A stretch of DNA of 64,000 bases from Synechococcus sp. BSA11S. Its GTDB lineage: Bacteria > Cyanobacteriota > Cyanobacteriia > PCC-6307 > Cyanobiaceae. Where the stretch lies: the NCBI RefSeq assembly GCF_014224355.1, contig NZ_VNWP01000004.1:124001-188000 (forward strand). Reading direction: 5' to 3'. The notes beneath the pieces are model-generated. The model did not search any database, was not told the DNA's origin, and saw only the letters and a list, made by a program, of their open reading frames with translations. Positions 23,802 through 32,984 of this stretch are shown one piece after another. The position numbers were made by a program, and so were the translations under genes. How positions within the stretch are numbered: position 1 is the stretch's first letter; each line of letters begins with the position of its first letter.

Positions 23802-25391
23802 ATGACTCACCTGCTGCTGCGCCTGGTCGCTCCAGTCGCCCTTGCACTGCTGTCCCCTGTTGCCCCCCACCCCTGCCCTGAGGCAATGGCGGCTGAGTTG
23901 AACCTCGACGGCATCAATCGATACGCCAACAGCTCCTTCGACAACAGCCAGGACCAGGTCACCAGCATCACCCAGTTCTCGGATGTGCAGCCCACCGAGT
24001 GGGCCTACCAGGCGCTCTCGAACCTGATCGAGCGCTATGGCTGCGTCGCTGGCTACCCCGATGGCATCTTCCGTGGCAGGAAGCCGCTGAGCCGCTGGGA
24101 AGCCGCTGCTCTGCTCAACGCCTGTCTCGATCGGATCACCGAGGTGACCGACGAACTGCGCGGTCTGCTCAAGGAGTTCGAGAAGGAACTCGCCATCCTG
24201 CGCGGCCGGGTCGACAACCTCGAGGCCAAGGTCGGTGAGCTGGAGGCCAACCAGTTCTCCACCACCACCAAACTCAGCGGCCTGGCCACCTTCGTGGTGG
24301 GGGCCAATGCCTTCAATGGCAGCTCCAGCGATACCGTGAACGCCGCCCGAGCCGAGGTGGGTGCCACCACGTTCAGCTATGACCTCCAGCTGACTCTCGA
24401 CACCAGCTTCACTGGCAAGGACCTGCTGCGCACGATTCTGCGGGCGGGCAACTTCCGAGACTCGGCCTTTGGTGGGGCCGGGCCCACCGGAAACCTCTCC
24501 GGCCTGGAGATCGCCTTCCAGGAAGCATCGGGTGCCGATTCCCTCGGTATCGACAAGCTCTACTACCAGTTCCCGCTGGGCAGTGGGTTCACCGCGACAC
24601 TCGGCGGCCGGGTGGGGCAGGAGGACATGCTTGCCCTCTGGCCCAGCGTGTATCCAACCGACACCATCCTGAACGTGCTCACCCTCAACGGGGCGCCGGC
24701 GGCCTACAACAAGAATCTCGGCCCCGGAGCCGGCCTCTGGTGGCAGAGCAATGGCTGGAGCGTCAGCGGGAGCTACGTGGCCGCCAACGGCAACCTGGGC
24801 AACCCGAACGTGGGGGGGATCGGCACCAGCGCTTCCGCGGGCACCGGTACCGTTCAGATCGGCTACCGCAAGGAGCAGTGGGCTCTGGCGGCCACCTATT
24901 CCTATCTGCAGAGCAGCGTGGAGGTGCCTGGCGCCACGCCCTTCGCCAGCACCGCTGGTGCAGAGCCGGGCAGCCACACCAACGCCTTCGGCCTGAGTGG
25001 CTACTGGCAGCCCGCCGCCTCAGGCTGGATCCCCTCGATCAGCGCCGGCTGGGGCCTCAACACCACCTCCTACGACGACACCCAGGACGACGGTGCTCTC
25101 GCCACAAGCCAGTCGTGGATGCTGGGCCTCCAGTGGAGCGATGTGTTCGCCAGGGGGAACGCTTTGGGCCTGGCGGTCGGCCAGCCTGTGTTTGCAACGG
25201 CCCTGCAGGGTGGAGCAACGCCTCAGGATCAGAATTTCGTCTGGGAGTGGTGGTACAGATTCCAGGTCAGCGACTCGATTTCGGTCACTCCGGCCCTGTT
25301 CTATCTGAGCCGGCCCCTCGGCCAGGGCACCCCATCAGGGGAGAGCTTCAGCCAGCTGGGAGGCCTGGTGAAGACCAGCTTCCAGTTCTGA
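23802..25391 (+). CDS. SLH-domain OprB-type outer membrane porin
   Basis: A 529-residue outer-membrane protein. A signal peptide precedes an S-layer homology domain (FSDVQPTEWAYQALSNLIERY and GYPDGIFRGRKPLSRWEAAALL), then a coiled coil (about 30 residues ending AKVGELEANQ) and an OprB-like beta barrel ending in Phe (LVKTSFQF). Such cyanobacterial porins are often annotated as iron uptake porins; the upstream Zur-type box and the zinc genes around it suggest a role in zinc entry. The ATG at 23802 is preferred over the TTG at 23784. Confidence 0.9.
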   Translation: MTHLLLRLVAPVALALLSPVAPHPCPEAMAAELNLDGINRYANSSFDNSQDQVTSITQFSDVQPTEWAYQALSNLIERYGCVAGYPDGIFRGRKPLSRWEAAALLNACLDRITEVTDELRGLLKEFEKELAILRGRVDNLEAKVGELEANQFSTTTKLSGLATFVVGANAFNGSSSDTVNAARAEVGATTFSYDLQLTLDTSFTGKDLLRTILRAGNFRDSAFGGAGPTGNLSGLEIAFQEASGADSLGIDKLYYQFPLGSGFTATLGGRVGQEDMLALWPSVYPTDTILNVLTLNGAPAAYNKNLGPGAGLWWQSNGWSVSGSYVAANGNLGNPNVGGIGTSASAGTGTVQIGYRKEQWALAATYSYLQSSVEVPGATPFASTAGAEPGSHTNAFGLSGYWQPAASGWIPSISAGWGLNTTSYDDTQDDGALATSQSWMLGLQWSDVFARGNALGLAVGQPVFATALQGGATPQDQNFVWEWWYRFQVSDSISVTPALFYLSRPLGQGTPSGESFSQLGGLVKTSFQF

Positions 25392-25458
25392 GCCAGGCGT
25401 CAGACTGCTGCCACACCTTCTAGGCCGCTGCGCTCCCCTGCGGCACCATTCCTTCTCC

Positions 25459-26628
25459 ATGACCACCACCGCCACTCCCGCCAGCTCGAGTCAACCCTCA
25501 GCAGCCCCCCTGGTCGCCGGAATTGATCCGGCGCCCAGCTCTCTGCCGGTAACGATCCTCACGGGCTTCCTCGGTGCCGGCAAAACCACCCTGCTGAACC
25601 ACATCCTCACCAACCAGAGCGGTCTGAAGACCGCTGTGCTGGTCAATGAGTTCGGTGAAATCGGCATCGACAACGACCTGATCATCGCCACCGGTGAAGA
25701 CATGGTGGAGCTCAGCAATGGCTGCATCTGCTGCTCGATCAACGGCGAGCTGCTGGAAGCGGTGGAGCGGATCCTGGAGCGCCCGGAGCCTGTGGATTAT
25801 CTGGTGGTGGAAACCACCGGGCTGGCCGATCCCCTGCCGGTGGCGATGACCTTTCTGGGCAGTGAGCTGCGCGACACCACCCGCCTGGATTCGATCATCA
25901 CCCTGATCGATGCCGAGAACTTCGAAGAGAGCAGCTTCGAGAGCGAAGTGGGCCGCGCCCAGGTGATCTACGGCGACATCCTGATGCTCAACAAGTGCGA
26001 TCTGGTGCCCGAGCCGAAGTTGCAGCAGCTGGAAAGCCTCCTGCGCAACCTCAAACCGGATGCCCGCATCCTGCGCTCGGTCAAAGGAGACGTGGCCCTG
26101 CCGCTGCTGCTGAGCGTGGGCCTGTTCGAATCCGACCGGGTGGTGGACGGAGACGCCACAGTCGCCGCCGAGCCCCAGGGTGCGGACCAGCTCGACCATG
26201 GCGACTGTGACCACGACCATGGCCACTGCAGCCACGACCACAGCCATCATGACCACAGCCATCACGCCCATAGCCACGAGCATGATGCGGGATCAGCTGA
26301 GCATCCAGCCGATCACCTCGCGATCGAGGGCTTCACCTCGCTCTCCTTCTCCAGCGATGGGCCCTTCGCCCTGCGCAAATTCCAGAATTTTCTCGATAAT
26401 TTGCTGCCGACGGAAGTCTTCAGGGCCAAAGGGATCCTCTGGTTCAACGAAAGCGAGCGGCGCCACGTCTTCCACCTGGCTGGGAAGCGTTTTTCGATCG
26501 ACGACGGTGACTGGACGGGTGAGCGCAAGAACCAGCTGGTCCTGATTGGCAAGGATCTGGATCACAAGCGCCTGCGCCGCCAGCTTCAGGCCTGTGTGGC
26601 CAAGGACGCTGGCCAGGGCTTCGCCTGA
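25459..26628 (+). CDS. CobW/COG0523-family metallochaperone GTPase with His-rich loop
   Basis: A 389-residue G3E GTPase. Walker A is ILTGFLGAGKTTLLN, the metal-binding GCICCSI is the family CxCC motif, and LNKCD gives base specificity. Between the GTPase and the C-terminal CobW_C domain (RAKGILWFNESERRHVFHLAG) lies a run of about 35 residues with alternating His and Asp (CDHDHGHCSHDHSHHDHSHH). This layout is typical of zinc-related members rather than CobW of cobalamin synthesis, and no cobalamin genes are nearby. It follows the porin by 67 bases, probably in one transcript. Confidence 0.92.
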   Translation: MTTTATPASSSQPSAAPLVAGIDPAPSSLPVTILTGFLGAGKTTLLNHILTNQSGLKTAVLVNEFGEIGIDNDLIIATGEDMVELSNGCICCSINGELLEAVERILERPEPVDYLVVETTGLADPLPVAMTFLGSELRDTTRLDSIITLIDAENFEESSFESEVGRAQVIYGDILMLNKCDLVPEPKLQQLESLLRNLKPDARILRSVKGDVALPLLLSVGLFESDRVVDGDATVAAEPQGADQLDHGDCDHDHGHCSHDHSHHDHSHHAHSHEHDAGSAEHPADHLAIEGFTSLSFSSDGPFALRKFQNFLDNLLPTEVFRAKGILWFNESERRHVFHLAGKRFSIDDGDWTGERKNQLVLIGKDLDHKRLRRQLQACVAKDAGQGFA

Positions 26629-26735
26629 GGCCCTCCCGGAACCCGTACCCATGGCCTGGGAGGGTCCGATCGCAGCATCGGTCACAGCAGGGCCATGGAT
26701 TCTGGCTAGGTTGTGAGCACCCTGAGCCCTGATCG

Positions 26736-26885
26736 ATGGCCGAACTGCTGCTTGTCTCCAGCGTTCTCGCGCTGTTCGGTCTCGCCTTCTGGCTCACCAC
26801 CGACTCGGACGACGACAGTGGCGGCGGTGGCATGATGCAACCCGTGCTGGGCCCGGTTCGCGTCTCACGCTCCAACCGCCGCTGA
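26736..26885 (+). CDS. 49-residue single-pass membrane protein
   Basis: MAELLLVSSVLALFGLAFWL forms one transmembrane helix, followed by an acidic then glycine stretch (TDSDDDSGGGG) and a basic tail (RVSRSNRR). I recall similar short proteins in marine Synechococcus but no function. It is too short for most gene finders. A good terminator follows at 26942. Confidence 0.65.
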   Translation: MAELLLVSSVLALFGLAFWLTTDSDDDSGGGGMMQPVLGPVRVSRSNRR

Positions 26886-26941
26886 TTCCAGGGTCTCTCC
26901 CCACAGTCTCCGGGTTCCCACGGCCCCCGCCCCCCATCAAT

Positions 26942-26973
26942 CCACCGGAGCCAGGAGGCCTCGGTGGTTTTTT
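26942..26973 (+). terminator. Rho-independent terminator
   Basis: CCACCGGAG at 26942-26950 pairs with CTCGGTGG at 26960-26967 with one bulge, and is followed directly by TTTTTT. It fits the end of the transcript carrying the 49-residue protein. Confidence 0.8.
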
Positions 26974-27574
26974 GCATCTGCAGACCTACTGAATAACGCG
27001 GCTGATTCCATGAATTGTGGATCCTGTCTGAACGAGGGGTCCAAATCGATTGGGGTGCTTCTATGTTTGGCCCACTTGAAGTGGAGCAAGAATCAGTCTG
27101 TTCGCTTCCAATCAGCCACTTCGACGATCCGTCTGGATGAATTCCCTTGCGCATTGTTGTCCAGTGTTGCAACCACTCATGCGCGGACAGACTCCTGTCC
27201 TGAATCTCAAGCCCAATTCGGTATTGCCGACAGGGATGATTTGGTTGATCAGCGATGGCTATGTCAGGCAGGTGACCTGAAATCAGGAAGCTGAGTTGAT
27301 CACCTTGATGCTCTCTGGGGGCCCGGTGATCTAATTCTCGGAACTCAGACAACATCTGAATGCCGTAACGAGACCTGCGCGCTCTCCCATCTGTACCTCG
27401 AAAGTCGCCGTCCAAGGGCCGATGACCGACTGATCCACAAGTTGCGTTGGATGGCTGCCCAGTTTGGACGGGTCAACAGCATGGGCCACAGTCATTCGAT
27501 GGAGGAGATGAATCTGACCCACCGGGACAGGGGGACCTCCTGCTTCCGCACTCCTGAGCTGATCACTGACCTGA
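26974..27574. other. About 600 bases without a recognisable gene
   Basis: The GC content is lower than in the flanks. A minus frame runs through here from 27415 and on into the antisense of the GTPase gene, and short plus frames exist (27010-27294, 27442-27669), but none is convincing and no repeat, RNA or insertion-sequence end was seen. It may be decayed sequence downstream of bicA. Confidence 0.55.
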
Positions 27575-29269
27575 TCAGACCGCTCCAGCCGTGGTTTCCA
27601 ACGCATCCGCCAGGGCTTCAGCCCGGCTCATTTCCACGTGGTCGGAGGGCAGAAGACCAAACACCTTGAGGCTCCTGAGGCGCTTGAGGGTGCTCCCTTC
27701 AGCCCCCACCAGGTAGACATTGCGCTGCTTCTCGATCGCCTCCTTCACGGCATTCTCGAGAGCCAGGGATGCGGTCACCCCCATGTGAGACACTTCGCTG
27801 AGATCGAACACGATTGACTGACACTCCTTGATGGCATTGTGCTCGCGGGAGATCGTTTTAGCCAGACCAAAGATCATCGGACCGATCAACTGAAAGAGGA
27901 GAACCTTGCCGCCTCCCTGATCGAGAAGAGCCTTTTCATTCTCTGGCAAATTGAGGTCATCGTCGGCGGTACTGATTGCCTTCACCGACTTCGTCTCCAG
28001 GGTGCTCATCTTCTCGATCGTGAGGATGTTGGCCACGAAGATGCCGACACCTACGGCCACGATCAGATCCACAAGGACAGTGAGCAGGATCACGCCATAC
28101 ATGATCATCGCCCCCTTGATCGACACATGGTGGGCGCGGCGCAGGAAGCTCCAATCGATGATGTCGATGCCGACCTTGAGGGCAATGCCAGCCAGCACGG
28201 CCATCGGGATGGAAGCAGCCAGACCGGAAGCCCCCAGGATCACCAACATCAGCACCAGGGCTCGGGTGATGCCGGAGAGCGCCGATCGTGCACCCGTCTG
28301 GATGTTCACCACGGTGCCCATGGTGGCTCCTGCACCGGCAATGCCGCCGAACAGACCGGAGACGATGTTTCCCAGTCCCTGGCCGATCAGTTCCTTGTTG
28401 GAGTTGTGCTCCGTGCGGGTGATGCTGTCGGCCACCACGGAGGTGAGCAGGGCATCGATGCAGCCCAGCAGACCCAGCACCAGGGCATCCACCACCATCA
28501 GCTTGAACAGATCAGGCTCGAACTGGGGGACCACAAGTCGGGGGAAGCCGCTCGGAATCTCACCGATGCGCCGAATCGCTTCCGCCTCAGGGCCACTGCC
28601 GGCATTGAGCACAGTGAGGGAGAGCAGGGTTCCCACCACCAGGGCTACCAGCTGGGGTGGGGCGAAGCGCTTCACCTGGGCCGGCGTGAACCAGATGATT
28701 GCCAGGGTGACGACCGCCAGGATCACCTCCGCCGGCCTCGCCCCGGCAAGGAGCTGGGGCAGGGCTGAGAGGGTTCCCATCACTCCGCCCTTGGGGATGG
28801 CCTGACCCAGGAAGGGACCGATCTGAAGAATGATCAGGATGAAGCCGATGCCGGACATGAAGCCCGAGATCACCGTGTAGGGCATCATCGTGATGTAGCG
28901 GCCCAGCTTCAGGATCCCGAAGAGGATCTGGAATGCCCCGGCCATCATCACCACGGTGAAGGCCATCGCCAGACCCGTTTCGGGGTTGGAGGCCTGCGAG
29001 GTCAGGCTGGCGATCACCGTCGTCATCACCACCGTCATCGGGCCCGTGGGCTCCGAGATCAGGGTGGGGGTCCCGCCGAAGAGCGCGGCAAACAGCCCCA
29101 CCAGCACGGCCCCCCAAAGGCCTGCAACCGCACCGGCTCCTGAGGCCACGCCGAAGGCCAGGGCCATCGGCAGAGCCACAACAGCCGCAGTGACACCGCC
29201 GAAGACATCCCCTTTGATGTGTTGCGAACTGATCTGATTCAGCCAGGTCAGTGGGCGGGCGATTGCCAC
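27575..29269 (-). CDS. bicA: BicA-type SulP sodium-dependent bicarbonate transporter
   Basis: A 564-residue protein of the SulP family that imports bicarbonate with Na+ across the plasma membrane. The opening GDVFGGVTAAVVALPMALAF and AALFGGTPTLISEPTGPMT, the cytoplasmic TRTEHNSNKELIGQGLGN, and the C-terminal STAS domain (VFDLSEVSHMGVTASLALEN) agree strongly with characterised BicA, and the length is almost the same. The divergent antiporter may help manage the sodium gradient it uses. Confidence 0.95.
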   Translation of the reverse strand: MAIARPLTWLNQISSQHIKGDVFGGVTAAVVALPMALAFGVASGAGAVAGLWGAVLVGLFAALFGGTPTLISEPTGPMTVVMTTVIASLTSQASNPETGLAMAFTVVMMAGAFQILFGILKLGRYITMMPYTVISGFMSGIGFILIILQIGPFLGQAIPKGGVMGTLSALPQLLAGARPAEVILAVVTLAIIWFTPAQVKRFAPPQLVALVVGTLLSLTVLNAGSGPEAEAIRRIGEIPSGFPRLVVPQFEPDLFKLMVVDALVLGLLGCIDALLTSVVADSITRTEHNSNKELIGQGLGNIVSGLFGGIAGAGATMGTVVNIQTGARSALSGITRALVLMLVILGASGLAASIPMAVLAGIALKVGIDIIDWSFLRRAHHVSIKGAMIMYGVILLTVLVDLIVAVGVGIFVANILTIEKMSTLETKSVKAISTADDDLNLPENEKALLDQGGGKVLLFQLIGPMIFGLAKTISREHNAIKECQSIVFDLSEVSHMGVTASLALENAVKEAIEKQRNVYLVGAEGSTLKRLRSLKVFGLLPSDHVEMSRAEALADALETTAGAV

Positions 29270-29493
29270 TCGTTCCCCTCACATGAATGGGGCGAACCTT
29301 AAGGTCCGGGGGGGACCGCGCTCCTTGCGGTCCACTCGATCGGCTCAGCTTGTGACAATCCACAGCCTTTGTGCCCCAGAGCACAGCCGATCCATCAGAG
29401 CCGTTCGCTTCCAGCCACCTGTTCAGGCGATCGGCAATCGGCTGCTGCGTCCTGGTCGTCAGAAGGCAGAATCAGGTTCCACGAGGAGCCACC

Positions 29494-30576
29494 TTGCTGA
29501 GTGTGATCGAGGTCGTGGTGGGCATCCTGATGCTCTTCGGCGGCGGCGAACTTTTCGTTCAGGGCTCAGTGGCTCTCGCCCTGTTGTTGGGAGTTCCTCA
29601 GCTGGTCATCGGTCTCACCGTGGTGGCCCTGGGCACCAGCGCCCCTGAGTTGTTCGTCAGTCTGATCTCCTCCTTCCAGGGCATCGACGATCTGGCGCTG
29701 GGCAACGTGGTGGGCAGCAACATCTTCAACGTGCTGGTGGTGCTCGGCATCAGCGCCGTGATCCTGCCGATGCGGGTGCACAGCCGCCTGATTCGCCGGG
29801 ATGTGCCTCTGCTGCTGGCGGTGTCCATGGCGGTCTGGGGCATGGCCTCGGCTGGGCGGGTCACCTGGCAGGCCGGCCTGGCCCTGCTGTTCGCCCTGGT
29901 GATCAACACCATCTGGGAAACGCGCACGGCCCGGGAAGAGCAGGCCGAAGACCACAACGGAGTCGATCCGGCTGACGCGCACGGCGGCTATGGCCCAGCC
30001 CTGATCCGACTGGCTGCCGGGCTGGGCCTGCTGGTGTGGGGATCCCAGATCCTGGTGAAGGGCGCCTCCGCGATCGCTCTGGGCCTGGGGGTGAGTCAGA
30101 CCCTGATCGGCCTCACGATCGTGGCGGCCGGCACATCGATGCCGGAGCTGGTGACCTCGATCATGGCGGCCATCAGGGGCAAGACCGATCTCGCCATCGG
30201 CAATGTGGTGGGCAGCAACCTGCTCAATCAGCTCCTGATTCTTGGAAGCTGCGCCTTCGTTTCCGGAGGGCGAGGGCTGTCTGTCGATCCCGCCTTGATT
30301 CGCTCGGATCTGCCGATCATGGTGGCCACCACCGTGGCTCTGCTGCCCATCTTCTGGACCGGAGGTGAGATTTCCCGACGGGAAGGGGTGTTGCTGGTGG
30401 GCCTCTACGGCCTCTACATGGTGGAGCAGATCCTTCCCCTCACTGCGCCCGACCTGGCCTCCCCTCTGCGCAGCTTCAGCCTTTTCGTTGTGATTCCTGT
30501 GTTGGTGGCCCTGCTGGCGATTCGGGTGTGGCACCACTGGCATCAGGACCAGAGAGAGGCCTGGCAGGACAATTGA
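29494..30576 (+). CDS. Calcium/sodium antiporter family protein (YrbG-like)
   Basis: A 360-residue CaCA-superfamily exchanger with two inverted halves. The alpha-repeats are VVALGTSAPELFVSLISS with GNVVGSNIFN, and VAAGTSMPELVTSIMAA with GNVVGSNLLNQ. The TTG at 29494 is preceded by GAGGAG with good spacing. An upstream GTG at 29371 is less likely. It transports Ca2+ or another cation against Na+. It is divergent from bicA across a 224-base region. Confidence 0.9.
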   Translation: MLSVIEVVVGILMLFGGGELFVQGSVALALLLGVPQLVIGLTVVALGTSAPELFVSLISSFQGIDDLALGNVVGSNIFNVLVVLGISAVILPMRVHSRLIRRDVPLLLAVSMAVWGMASAGRVTWQAGLALLFALVINTIWETRTAREEQAEDHNGVDPADAHGGYGPALIRLAAGLGLLVWGSQILVKGASAIALGLGVSQTLIGLTIVAAGTSMPELVTSIMAAIRGKTDLAIGNVVGSNLLNQLLILGSCAFVSGGRGLSVDPALIRSDLPIMVATTVALLPIFWTGGEISRREGVLLVGLYGLYMVEQILPLTAPDLASPLRSFSLFVVIPVLVALLAIRVWHHWHQDQREAWQDN

Positions 30577-30624
30577 TCTTCACGGCCCGAGGGTGCGAAG
30601 GTGCACGAAGTTCCCGTGTCCTCG

Positions 30625-31611
30625 ATGGCATCGATTTTCGCTGACAGCAGCCTGAGCATCGGCCGCACCCCCCTGGTGAAGCTGAACCGGGTGGTCGGTG
30701 ACAGCCGGGCGACGGTGCTGGCCAAAATTGAAGGGCGCAATCCCGCCTATTCGGTCAAGTGCAGGATCGGTGCCGCCATGATCTGGCAGGCCGAGAAGGA
30801 TGGGCGGCTCGGACCCGGCAAGGAGCTGATCGAGCCCACCAGCGGGAACACCGGCATCGCCCTGGCCTTCGTGGCTGCATCCAGGGGCATCCCCCTCACC
30901 CTGACGATGCCCGAATCGATGAGCCTGGAGCGCCGCAAGCTGCTCACCGCTTATGGCGCGCGGCTCGAGCTCACTGAGGGCAAGCTCGGGATGACCGGCG
31001 CGGTGGGCCGTGCCCATGAAATCGCCGCTTCCGATCCCGATCGCTATGTGCTGCTCCAGCAGTTCGCCAATCCCGCCAACCCCCAGATTCACCACGACAC
31101 CACCGGACCGGAAATCTGGGACGACACCGACGGCCATGTGGATGTGCTCGTGGCAGGGGTCGGCACAGGCGGCACCATCACCGGGGTCAGCCGCTACTTC
31201 AAGGCCACCCGCGGGCAGTCGCTGCTCTCGGTGGCCGTGGAACCTGTGAACAGCCCTGTGATCGCCCAGGCCAAGGCCGGCGAGCCACCCCAGCCCGGCC
31301 CCCACAAGATCCAGGGGATCGGCGCCGGCTTCGTCCCTGAAAACCTTGATCTTCAGATGGTGGATCGGGTCGAGGCGGTCAGCGACCAGGAAGCCGTGGC
31401 CATGGCCAGGCGGCTGATGCGCGAAGAGGGCATCCTGGCAGGCATCTCCTGCGGAGCCGCCACGACGGCCGCCCTTCGCCTGGCTGCCGAGGAGAGCTTC
31501 GCAGGCAAGACGATCGTGGTGGTGCTGCCCGACTCCGGAGAGCGCTACCTCAGCTCGGTGCTGTTCGAAGGGGTGTTCGATGCGGCCGGCCTGGCTCCAG
31601 CCGGCCGGTAG
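30625..31611 (+). CDS. cysK: Cysteine synthase (O-acetylserine sulfhydrylase)
   Basis: A 328-residue PLP enzyme that makes cysteine from O-acetylserine and sulfide. The PLP lysine is in [12 protein letters not shown], the substrate loop is [10 protein letters not shown], the phosphate-binding loop is [11 protein letters not shown], and the end has [12 protein letters not shown]. The GTG at 30601 is an alternative start. Its last 67 bases are antisense to the end of the next, convergent gene. Confidence 0.95.
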   Translation: MASIFADSSLSIGRTPLVKLNRVVGDSRATVLAKIEGRNPAYSVKCRIGAAMIWQAEKDGRLGPGKELIEPTSGNTGIALAFVAASRGIPLTLTMPESMSLERRKLLTAYGARLELTEGKLGMTGAVGRAHEIAASDPDRYVLLQQFANPANPQIHHDTTGPEIWDDTDGHVDVLVAGVGTGGTITGVSRYFKATRGQSLLSVAVEPVNSPVIAQAKAGEPPQPGPHKIQGIGAGFVPENLDLQMVDRVEAVSDQEAVAMARRLMREEGILAGISCGAATTAALRLAAEESFAGKTIVVVLPDSGERYLSSVLFEGVFDAAGLAPAGR

Positions 31612-32039
31612 TCGCGCCACCAGCACCATGCCTCGCGGTTGATCAGCAGCCCGATCACCACCAGAACCAGCATCAGTGCCACCTGATCCCCCCTCGAGTC
31701 GGGCACCAGGATGTCGGCCACCAGATGGGGAAGATTGGTGAGGGTGTACACCACGCTCAGCCAGAAGTGAAGCCTTCGCCACGACCGCCAGGGCTCAGGG
31801 TGCCGGGGATCACTGGCGCTGTAAGCCAAAAGCACCACAGCGATCACGGGCACCAGGAAATAGAGCATCATCCCGGTGAACAGCAGCGGCAACCGTTCCT
31901 GGGCCAGATGGCTTTCGATCTCCGGCGAGAGTCCATGGAACAGGGGCATCAACCCCAGATCCACGTGGAAGAGCATGCAGAGCAGCCAGGCCAACCACAG
32001 GGCCCGCAGCCGCAGGGGACGGTCGATCGCAGCTGTCAT
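31545..32039 (-). CDS. Four-helix membrane protein, unknown function
   Basis: About 164 residues with four hydrophobic segments ([76 protein letters not shown]). His residues sit within or next to several helices, which could allow haem or metal binding, but this is only a thought. The longer frame to 32090 is possible. Convergent with cysK. Confidence 0.75.
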   Translation of the reverse strand: MTAAIDRPLRLRALWLAWLLCMLFHVDLGLMPLFHGLSPEIESHLAQERLPLLFTGMMLYFLVPVIAVVLLAYSASDPRHPEPWRSWRRLHFWLSVVYTLTNLPHLVADILVPDSRGDQVALMLVLVVIGLLINREAWCWWRDYRPAGARPAASNTPSNSTELR

Positions 32040-32153
32040 GGCCAACGGTGGTGTTGATCTCAGTCTGGCCAGAGTGGCAGGTGCAGCCAACAGAAACCTT
32101 GGCGCCCTCGGCCGTCGCCCCTAGGGTCAGGGCCTTGCTCCGACCCCATTCCC

Positions 32154-32984
32154 ATGCCTGATGGCCCCCCGGCGTTCGCCGCGCCCGGAGCCGAGCGGGA
32201 TCCGAGGGTGATCCAGCGCCTGCTTCCACTCTGGGACTGGCTTTACCAGCACTATTTCCGGGTGAGCACCAGTGGCTGGGAGCGGATTCCGTCAGCAGGC
32301 CCGATGCTGCTGGTGGGCTCCCACAACGGTGGCCTGGCCAGTCCTGATCTGCCGATGCTGATGCGCGACTGGTTCCGGCGCATCGGTCTGGAGCGGCGCG
32401 TGTACGGCCTCGCCCACCCCAAGGTCTGGCAGGTGTTCCCCCAGGCGGCGCAACTGGCCGCCCGCACCGGGGCGATTCCCTACTACCCCCGGCTGGCCAA
32501 GGCCGTGCTGGAGCGGGGCGACAGCCTGTTGGTGTTCCCCGGTGGGGGCCAGGATGCCTTCCGTCCCCATCGGCTTCGCCAGACCATCCAGTTCAGGGGG
32601 CGCACCGGCTTCATCCGGCTGGCCCTGTGGCACGACGTGCCGATCGTGCCGCTGATCTCCTGGGGCAGCCACGACACCCTGATCGTTCTCGAGGACTGCT
32701 ACGAACCGATGCAGCGCTGGCATCAGCGCGGCCTTCCCTGGCTGTTCGGCATCGACCCCGAGGTGTTTCCGCTCTACCTTGGGCTGCCCTGGGGCCTGGC
32801 CGTGGGCCCGCTGCCCAACCTGCCCCTGCCCGCCAAGATCCACACCCGCGTCTGCCGGCCGATCCGCTTCGAGCGCAGTGGCCATGCCGCCAGCCGTGAC
32901 CGGTCTTACGTGCAGTCCTGCTACGCGCGGGTGGTGGCGGAGATGCAGGAGCAGCTCGATGAGCTGGCCGATCAGCCCTTGTAG
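32154..32984 (+). CDS. Lysophospholipid/glycerolipid acyltransferase-like protein
   Basis: A 276-residue protein of the PlsC-like superfamily. The acyltransferase His-Asp pair lies in SHNGGLASPDLPML, which has a longer spacing than the standard HX4D. The later block LLVFPGGGQDAFRPH corresponds to the FPEG motif, and VPIVPLISWGSHDT to the last conserved block. It likely acylates a glycerolipid or related acceptor at the membrane. The last 13 bases overlap the convergent flavoprotein gene. Confidence 0.82.
   Translation: MPDGPPAFAAPGAERDPRVIQRLLPLWDWLYQHYFRVSTSGWERIPSAGPMLLVGSHNGGLASPDLPMLMRDWFRRIGLERRVYGLAHPKVWQVFPQAAQLAARTGAIPYYPRLAKAVLERGDSLLVFPGGGQDAFRPHRLRQTIQFRGRTGFIRLALWHDVPIVPLISWGSHDTLIVLEDCYEPMQRWHQRGLPWLFGIDPEVFPLYLGLPWGLAVGPLPNLPLPAKIHTRVCRPIRFERSGHAASRDRSYVQSCYARVVAEMQEQLDELADQPL

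Noticed and set aside
25459-26628. Cobalamin-synthesis CobW
   Set aside because: No cobalamin genes adjoin it; the His-rich loop and zinc neighbours favour a zinc-related role.
26444-27415. 323-codon minus frame
   Set aside because: Half of it is antisense to the CobW-type gene; the rest shows no family and lies in low-GC sequence.
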